A stretch of 64,000 nt of DNA from Cordylochernes scorpioides. Taxonomy: Eukaryota; Arthropoda; Arachnida; Pseudoscorpiones; Chernetidae. The notes beneath the pieces were generated by a model. It saw nothing but the letters and a program-made list of their open reading frames with translations. It did not search any database and was not told where the DNA came from. The translations under genes were made by a program, and so were the position numbers. The DNA is taken from positions 63,612,115 to 63,676,114 of the forward strand of contig CP092876.1 in assembly GCA_030710605.1 (NCBI GenBank). The letters are read 5' to 3'. This document shows, piece after piece, positions 57,071 through 64,000 of this stretch. The first letter of the stretch is position 1. The number at the start of each line of letters is the position of its first letter.

Positions 57071-58340
57071 CATGAATATGGTTTCCACCGCTAATAATAA
57101 AATCTAGTTATCACTAAATCAAATTTGAATTCTTAAATGGAGATAATGATGTGAGTCTTCGATGCATGTCCCATGTTACACACTATGTATACCTGTAGAT
57201 GTACTTCCCAAAATTATCTAGAGAAAAATAAAATATTATTTTAGAATAAACAGATCTATATATATTCAGTATATTTTCCCAAATAATTTTAATATATAAT
57301 AATATTGTTAATATAGTGTGTGTTGTGTGTGTTGATTTCTCTTTTGATTAGTTTAGTTACATTAATTAATTTTCAAGATCATACCCTATTATCAAATTGT
57401 ATACTGCTCCAATTCGCTATCACCCCCATATTTCATAGGATATTCCATAACTAAATTAATATAACCTGAAGCGTCCTTATCATACACTCTATTCAAAGTC
57501 AAGGATAGATTCGTTTTAATCTCAAATGTAAGATACCATGAGTAATCAATATGTTTATTCTTCATTAACCATGTAAAATTGTACCAAAACTTTAAAATGA
57601 CGACGTCAAAATAAAAACAGCAAAAGAGTAGGGTTTGAAGACGTCGCTACATGACAAAGTTTCAAAAGTCATGAGCGCTGACCAATTTGATAAATATCTA
57701 TGTATAATTACAATTAGACAGCATCACGTCAGTGTCCAGTTCCAACACTTTATCAAAGTATTAAAATGGCTCTTAAATCCTCGATTACTGCAGTTAGAAG
57801 GTGTAAATATTTCAGCAACTCTTCTAAATAATATTTTCATTCCATACAACTCAGGAATAGAATATTAAAATCTTCATGACCATGTCATTCCTAACATTGG
57901 ACCTTTGCCTATTAAATGTCAATACAATTAGCCCCTAACTTCAATAGTTATATACACAACGACATTGCGGCTCTGGGGTTTATTGTTATGGATGCAATAG
58001 CAAATTTGACAAGACTCACCTAATTTCTCGTCCTACAGTTTTATTATTGTGTATTAATGTGATTTAGGGATATAGTGATATAATGTTATTAGGGTGATGT
58101 TGCTGTTCACTTTCGCTGTTGATCACCTTAAGAAATGTTGAAAGTTAATATTTACTCTATCTTTTTTATTTATTGATTTATTTTCGAACTCATTTATTCT
58201 CAAATACATATGTTATGATTTTCAGAGAAGTGATAACTATAGATGAAAATGGATGCTTTTATTTTGAATACATGAGTGTTTTAACAATGGTATTAGGGTA
58301 TTGGTTTGCAGTCATTATATTTTATAAAAATAATAAAACC
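57070..58340. other. Spacer, one unrecognised frame
   Basis: A plus-strand frame at 57635-57868 (77 codons) has protein-like composition but no motif. gacgtc occurs on both sides of 57603-57645. Confidence 0.3.
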
Positions 58341-58344
58341 GTTT

Positions 58345-58600
58345 TTAATCGCAATTTGCTTTAATTGTGCTAATGAAGTATAGAATACATAATTTGAGAA
58401 AAGTACTACCTGACTTAAGGTGAGTAGAATAAAATAAATTAAAGATTACATTTTTACATATCTACAGAAAATTTTGAGCCGGCCAACGGGAAACAGCAAC
58501 AATAGGTTTATATAGGGAAAGCCGTGACATCTGGCGGTCGATTTACAGAGCAGTTTGTTCAAAAAGTTATAATTTTAAAATAAGATATTTTTATTAAACA
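58345..58600 (-). mobile_element. LTR-like repeat D, reversed
   Basis: Reverse complement reads ctctgtaaatcgaccgccag, ccctatataaaccta, cgttggccggctcaaa, caccttaagtcaggtagtac and cacaattaaagc, in the order of copy A. Confidence 0.6.
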
Positions 58601-58729
58601 TAAATACTGACATAATTAACATATGGATGGTGAATTAAGTGTAATTTTACATAACAAATAGATTTCATTATTATAAATAAACAAATTGAGAGAATATATA
58701 ATATGTAATTTACTTAAACATCAATTTTA

Positions 58730-59045
58730 TTAAGTTGAATACAGATATTTTTTAAGCCGCTGCTGTGTAAAGGATAGCCATTTAAGCACGCGAGGTAAGT
58801 AAGGATATCTGTTCGACTCCTCTTTATTTACCATCAGGCATTATGAAGAACAAAGCAAGTCACATGCAGAGAGCATCATCCAAAAACTGCAGTCAATAAG
58901 AGAAAGCACGACTTCACTGCTGACCAAATAGGATTCTTCCTTCCTGATTGGTCCATCCTTCCTCCCGGTCCACAGGTGGTGAACGGTTTTTAGCCCCCTT
59001 TGGATACTGTCGTAACATATTGAATTACATAGTAGCAGCAATTAT
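58730..59045. other. GC-richer patch with a B-box-like motif
   Basis: tgttcgactcctc at about 58811 resembles a Pol III B box, but no tRNA fold forms. The rest is unrecognised. Confidence 0.2.
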
Positions 59046-59049
59046 TTCC

Positions 59050-59565
59050 TTGCATGACATTGTGGAAAATATTTAAAAAAACAGGATTATTGGAATCCCA
59101 TCATTGTGTTAGCATGCTTTTATGAAATACAACATGTATCATTATATTTTTTGCTCAAAACCTTTTTTTCTATAAGTAATATTTTAATAATAATGATAAA
59201 TGAACAATTTTGATGTAAATATTTGATAGTGATGTTATTTTTAAATCTCTTTCTTCTTGTTAATATCATATGAGTATTATTTACGGTCAAAAATTATTGA
59301 AAATTACTATAAACAAATGGCATACATGTATGTCAGCGCAAGTGTCCCTAGGGAGACATAGCACTTTTAAATTGATATAAGTAGATAGGTAATAGGTATA
59401 AAAATGTATAATATCTTATTTGTATTCAATATTTAAAAAAGGATAATTTGTGGGAATACATAATTCACAAAGGTTAAATATACTCGGTCTGAAAAAAAAA
59501 TATGATTTTAATTATCTTGTGTAATTGTTCAATACATTTCAGATATATTATGATACATTAGCCTG
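59050..59565. other. AT-rich spacer
   Basis: No supported feature. Confidence 0.4.
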
Positions 59566-59566
59566 C

Positions 59567-59790
59567 CATCTGTTATTAGAATTCGAAACTATTATAATCG
59601 TAGACGCGTATGATTCCTTCAAAAATTAAACAATTATATCTACTACCTTTACTCCAATGAAAAATTAATGGGAGGACCTAGCACATCAGTTTTCCACTGT
59701 AGTAAGGGTAGTAGATAATTGTTTAATTTTAAAAAGAATCATACGCGTCTATAATAGTTTCAAATTTCAGATAGAGCATAAACCAATCCT
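59567..59790. mobile_element. MITE-2 copy with both terminal repeats
   Basis: Left end attcgaaactattat(aatcg)tagacgcgtatgatt. Right end aagaatcatacgcgtctata atagtttcaaat. Inner inverted pair aaacaattatctacta / tagtagataattgttt. The left arm carries a 5-bp insertion (aatcg). Confidence 0.85.
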
Positions 59791-59929
59791 GAATATTTCC
59801 GCACCAAATATAAATTTAATTCTATACAGATATATTTCGATATTTTTCTCTAAAATCAAAAGATTCAATCACCTTTTGTATAATATATTGAATAGCCATT
59901 GCGAAAAAGATCTCTGATGAAACTTAAGC

Positions 59930-60125
59930 CGATCCATCATCATCAAATGGGAAGTTTTAATAGGAGACAGCTATTAGGATGATGGCTGTTCCATATTTAT
60001 GGCTGTCAGTCTAGCGATGGTCCTTGCCTCGAGACAAGCTCTTTGTTGTCCCGGGGGGCAATACACAGGATCGTCAAAAACTTACATTGATCCTCAACCC
60101 TTTAGTCTTCTATTACTGCATCTAA
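59930..60125. promoter_or_regulatory. GC-richer repeat-free island
   Basis: Contains ggctgtcagtctagcgatgg and gttgtcccggggggcaatac. No frame or known repeat. Possible regulatory element. Confidence 0.25.
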
Positions 60126-60129
60126 ATAG

Positions 60130-60620
60130 ATCTTCACTTTCATAGAATTTATAGAAAATTCAGAACAATTTTGAGTCATAAGGTTATCTATCGAATATAT
60201 TTATATAATAGGACGTACCTGTATCTGTCAAAGAGAAATTATTTTGAGAAATATTCTGAAAAAAAAAGTTTTTACCTTTCACAGATCCAAGTAACCCCTT
60301 TTTAATATAAATTTTTAAACAATATTAATCAAATTTAATGAGAAGTGAAGGAATTTAACTACATTATCAGGCAAGTAATATAACGACTAATACTTATTAT
60401 TCTGTTTACAAAACTAACTTTAATAGCAAAAAATCCAAAGGTTATATACAAAAATAAATAGGCTCTTTTGATGTGTGTATGTCTTTTCAAATATATCAGT
60501 AATATATGCTATATTTAAATAGTGTAAATTATATAAATATTCTATTTTTATAATTTTCATTATATCTTAATTGAAATTCAATTGTTTATTTTTTTAAATA
60601 AAATTCCAAACGACTGTTGT
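60130..60620. other. AT-rich spacer
   Basis: No supported feature. Confidence 0.4.
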
Positions 60621-60624
60621 GATA

Positions 60625-60945
60625 GAGAGAAGAGAGCTCTAGGAGGTTAGAACTAATCCATTTAGAGATCCCCAGTTTACATTGTTTAGTGCCGGCCATT
60701 TCTTATGTTGATAGAGTTCAATACAAGGCTCAGCGTAGAGTTCACTGGTCCTATATAGCAAAAGAAAAATAAAACCGACCTCTTGGGGACAGTACATCAA
60801 AAGGGATTGATGTCGCCCATGTTCATGATTGGAAGATAGTAGCGCCTATTTGGCTCGTTTCCCTTGGAACTCCCTCTCTGTGTTCTCGCCGTGAAATTTC
60901 AGCATTTAGGTACATCTTCCCGTCCACATTCACCATGTATTATAT
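60625..60945. promoter_or_regulatory. GC-richer repeat-free island
   Basis: ggagatccccagtttac-like and gtgccggccatttcttatgt text with no sustained frame. It runs up to a (TA)n tract and LTR-like repeat C. Confidence 0.25.
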
Positions 60946-60954
60946 TTCATCATA

Positions 60955-61235
60955 TATATATATATCTTATATTAAAATATTATTTTATTTCAAAAATTAT
61001 ATTTCATAGATTCAAATACTCTGCTAAATCGACCACCAGAGGTCACGCTTCCCATATAAAAACTCATTGTTGTTGTTTACCGATGGCCGACTTAAACCTT
61101 TTGTACATTATGTAAATAAGTTTTCCATTCATTTTATTCTTACGCCTTAAGCCAGGCAGTACTTTTATCAAATTATGTTTTTTATATATTCCTTCAGTTC
61201 AATTAAAACAATTATTGATCAAGACTACTTTTAGT
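60955..61235 (+). mobile_element. LTR-like repeat C
   Basis: Matches copies A and B (tcgaccaccagaggtcacgc, catataaaaactcattg, gtacattatgtaaataag, gccttaagccaggcagtac). Again it is preceded by (TA)n. Confidence 0.6.
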
Positions 61236-61239
61236 ATAT

Positions 61240-61560
61240 ACAGGGTGATCCAAAAGTCCCGCACAACTTTAAAAATTAATAACTCCGCGAATATTTGCGC
61301 TAGAGTAATGCGGTAAACACCATTGTGTTCAGGATGCAATGGGATTTTTTATAGCAAATAATGAAAAATTCGAAATTGATTTTAGTTAAAATTTTATTCG
61401 CTAGATGGCGCTCTACCAGAATCAGATATTCAGCGGCTAAATTGTTTGATAAATTGAAAAATATAACTGATCGACACGTATTTTTTCTTTTTGAATACCA
61501 GGAAAGAACCCTAATAATATTAAATGATAAATTAATAAAACACCATTTCGCCAAAAGTTA
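61240..61560. mobile_element. Tc1/mariner-like terminal fragment
   Basis: acagggtgatccaaaagtcc cgcacaac has the form of a Tc1/mariner terminus. ctagatggcgct at 61401-61412 follows. No second end or transposase motif is seen, so this is only a possible fragment. Confidence 0.35.
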
Positions 61561-61564
61561 GAAG

Positions 61565-62105
61565 AAATGGTTAACGATTTTTAAATACAATCTGAGATAT
61601 GTAAAATAGGTATATGCAAATTTAAACATGTAGCAAAAAAAAAGATATTTTAGATGCGGTTTGCTGGAATCCTCTCAGCTTTTTAAATTTCGAAAATAAT
61701 AATTTTCTATTTTTTTTTAATTCAACTTTCTCGCAGTATCGATTATATTTATTTTAATTCATTTGAAAAATATTTATCTATCTCTGATGATTTATTTTAC
61801 TCTGGAATGCCGTTGTTGTTTTTGTCGTGTCCAATAAAGAGCCTCAGATTGTCCATGCATCTCTCTATCATTGCAGCAGCAGCATTGTCCACTATCTTGG
61901 GTGTGTAAAGCAGCTGCTCTGGGTCTATGTCAATTTTCTGCAAGGCTGCGGGCATGAGAATATGTGGGTAGGTGTTAGTTCCACACCAGGACAGTTGTTG
62001 CATGTTCTATAGGTTCTTGTGCCATCTGGATGTATTGTCATCCTTTATAATGTTTTGTTCTAAATCTTGTTATAGTTTTGTCATTTTTCTCTCGGAGTTT
62101 ATTTC
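61565..62105. other. Spacer with a GC-richer patch
   Basis: 61800-62010 is GC-richer with overlapping short frames on both strands. No family is recognised. Confidence 0.3.
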
Positions 62106-62108
62106 ACA

Positions 62109-62463
62109 CTAGATGATGGCCCGGGCAACGCCCGGGTTTTACCCGAGTGCGAATATATTTAAAAAACGTTTTAATTCAAATACTATTCGTTACAATTATA
62201 AATTGGCGCCATGGATGTCACTCTTGTGAAACGTCCAGTTCCAAACTGTGTGTTTTTAAAATGTTTTAACTATATATAATATAACGGTATAATAACGGTA
62301 TAAAGAAATAATGAGCCTATAGCCTAGTGGTCATGGCATCTGCCCGGTAAGCGGAAGGTCGTGGGTTCGATTCCCATCCCTTGACACTTTTTTTATTTTA
62401 TCCATTCTGACCAAAATCTATCCGTGAACTTCACATAGACAGAATAAGGCAATTATATAAGTA
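62109..62463 (+). mobile_element. SINE-2 with tRNA-like core
   Basis: Starts actagatgatggcccgggca acgcccgggttttac. It continues aattataaattggcgcc, then the tRNA-like core, and ends acagaataaggcaattatat aagtaga. It matches 25268-25700 inverted. Confidence 0.7.
62313..62386 (+). other. tRNA-like sequence within SINE-2
   Basis: A-box-like tagcctagtggtcatggcat, an anticodon-like arm tctgc-ccggtaa-gcgga, and a T arm gtggg-ttcgatt-cccat with a consensus B box (ggttcgattcc), followed by a T run that could end Pol III transcription. The acceptor ends do not pair and position 33 is C instead of T. It is therefore a tRNA-derived promoter, not a functional tRNA gene. Confidence 0.7.
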
Positions 62464-62606
62464 GACTGCCCGGTAAGCGGAAGGTCGTGTGTTCGATTCC
62501 CATCCCTTGACACTTTTTTTATTTTATCCATTCTGACCAAAATCTATCCGTGAACTTCACACAGTGAACTTCACACAGACAGAATAAGGCAATTATATAA
62601 GTAGAT
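62464..62606 (+). mobile_element. Partial duplication of SINE-2 3' half
   Basis: ctgcccggtaagcggaaggt through aaggcaattatataagtaga repeats the preceding element's second half almost exactly, with one extra copy of gtgaacttcacacag. Confidence 0.85.
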
Positions 62607-62636
62607 CTTCATCTTGTCTACACCTTGTATACATCT

Positions 62637-63625
62637 TGCTTCCTAGGGTTGCCTAGAGTGGCCGCTATAGACAGGGTGGTCTGTATAGACAGGTGGATGT
62701 ATCACACAACTGATAACAGGGTTGCCTAGAGTGGCCGCTATAGACAGGGTGGTCTGTATAGACAGGTGGATGTATCACACAGCTGATAACAGGGTTGTCT
62801 AGAGTGGTCGCTATAGACAGGGTGGTCTGTATAGACAGGTGTATGTATCACACTGCTGATAACAGGGTTGCCTAAAGTGACCGCTATAGACAGGGTGGTC
62901 TGTATAGACAGGTGAATGTAACACACTGATGATAACAGGGTTGCCTAAAGTGACCGCTATAGACAGGGTGGTCTGTATAGACAGGTGGATGTATCACACA
63001 GCTGATAACAGGGTTGTCTAGAGTGGCCGCTATAGGCAGGTGTATGTAACACACTGCTGATAACAGGGGTGCTTAGAGTGGCCGCTATAGACAGGGTGGT
63101 CTGTATAGACAGGTGGATGTAACACACTGCTGATAACAGGGTTGTCTAGAATGGCCGCTATAGACAGGTGTATGTATCACACAGCTGATAACAGGGTTGT
63201 CTAGAGTGGACGTTGTATACAGGGTGGCCTGTATAGACAGGTGGATGTATCACACAGCTGAAAACAGGGTTGTCTAGAGTGGCCGCTATAGACAGAGTGG
63301 TCTGTATAGACAGGTGGATGTATCACTGCTGATAACAGGGTTGCCTAAAGTGACCGCTATAGACAGGGTGGTCTGTATAGACAGGTGAATGTAACAAACT
63401 GATGATAACAGGGTTGCCTAAAGTGACCGCTATAGACAGGGTGGTCTGTATAGACAGGTGGATGTAGCACACTGCTGATAACAGGGGTTTCTAGAGTGGC
63501 CGCTATAGACAGGGTGGTCTGTATAGACAGGTGGAGGTAACACACTGCTGATAACAGGGTTGTCTAGAATGGCCGCTATAGACAGGTGTATGTATCACAC
63601 AGCTGATAACAGGGTTGTCTAGAGG
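62637..63625. repeat. 73-bp minisatellite
   Basis: The unit contains tgataacagggttgcctaga, gtggccgctatagacagggt and ggtctgtatagacaggtgga. tgataacagg begins at 62711, 62784 and 62857, a period of 73 bp. Some units lack the middle segment (for example near 63020). tatagacagg occurs twice per unit. Minus-strand open frames (62738, 63357) are artefacts. Confidence 0.95.
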
Positions 63626-63735
63626 GGGGCAGGGAGGTCACGTGTTCGCCGGCAGCCAATGGGCGCGCATTCTATCCGTGAACTTCAGACAGTGAACTTC
63701 AGGCAGACAGAATAAGGCAATTATATAAGTAGATT
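63626..63735 (+). mobile_element. SINE-2 3' end after the minisatellite
   Basis: ctatccgtgaacttcagaca, then cagaataaggcaattatata agtagat, the same tail as at 62.4 and 62.6 kb. The upstream gggaggtcacgtgttcgccg gcagccaatgggcgc resembles the matching part of the 25.3 kb copy. Confidence 0.7.
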
Positions 63736-63739
63736 TTGA

Positions 63740-64000
63740 TCTTTTCTTATTTTTTGTTTAATTATCTTGTATTTTGCAAAAGCATTAGCGTCAAATAATG
63801 ACATTTGTTCTTTCCTTTGGCTCAACTTTCTGGCTTATTTTACAAATTCAACTGCCATTTCATTACCCCCGATCCAAACACTGGCAGGAATCCATTGTAG
63901 AATGCAGTTATTCTCCAATGATATCAGTTGAGTAATTAACGAGTGTATTTTCTTTGTGATTATAGTATTGCCCTTCTGAATTGCTTCTAAATCGGATATG
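63740..64000. other. Terminal spacer
   Basis: No supported feature up to the window end. Confidence 0.4.

Noticed and set aside
58790..58830. tRNA gene suggested by tgttcgactcc
   Set aside because: Only a B-box-like string; no cloverleaf can be drawn around it.
62313..62386. Functional tRNA gene
   Set aside because: The acceptor stem does not pair, position 33 is not T, and it lies inside a dispersed element with partial copies nearby.
62738..63545. Minus-strand repeat proteins
   Set aside because: They are translations of the 73-bp minisatellite, not genes.
1..64000. CRISPR array or prokaryotic defence system
   Set aside because: The tandem arrays are contiguous satellites without unique spacers, and everything else is eukaryotic in character.

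Overview
The window is strongly AT-rich animal DNA. It has no bacterial-style gene packing, no operons and no complete ordinary gene that I can recognise. Every protein sequence whose family I can name comes from a transposable element: Tc1/mariner transposases at four loci and a Ty3/gypsy-type integrase. All of these are broken. With the many short inverted-repeat elements, tRNA-like SINEs, minisatellites and long introns or intergenic DNA, this suggests an invertebrate, probably an arthropod. A crustacean such as a copepod is plausible, but this is inferred from repeat content only.

Layout. 0-7 kb: a transposase relic (minus), a foldback element, a (TA)n tract beside a decayed Ty3/gypsy integrase (minus), then a 50-bp minisatellite. 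7-17 kb: a TA-flanked MITE, MITE-1 and MITE-2 copies, a minus-strand SINE, GC-richer islands that may be regulatory, an unidentified coding-like relic and a second mariner relic (minus). 17-24 kb: a 71-bp satellite array, further MITE-2 copies and a 461-bp foldback. 24-39 kb: sparse repeats, a C tract, four unconfirmed candidate host exons (25.9, 27.2, 29.8 and 38.4 kb) and an LTR-like promoter region (30.7-31.3 kb, minus). 39-45 kb: an LTR-like repeat, two copies of a foldback element carrying CTCF-like motifs, and between them the best-preserved transposon, a mauritiana-type mariner with perfect 29-bp terminal repeats and two in-frame stops. 45-54 kb: MITEs, SINEs, a possible first exon (50.7 kb, minus) and LTR-like repeats. 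53.8-56.8 kb: a short minisatellite, a mariner relic split by a SINE with a clear target-site duplication, and a long purine-rich 74-bp satellite. 57-64 kb: more repeats, a tRNA-like SINE and a 73-bp minisatellite lying between copies of that SINE's tail.

Most of the window is therefore layered repeat insertions in what may be a large intron or intergenic region. Host function, if present, would lie in the GC-richer islands and in a few short open frames with plausible splice sites. These are the main targets for RNA-seq or cross-species comparison.
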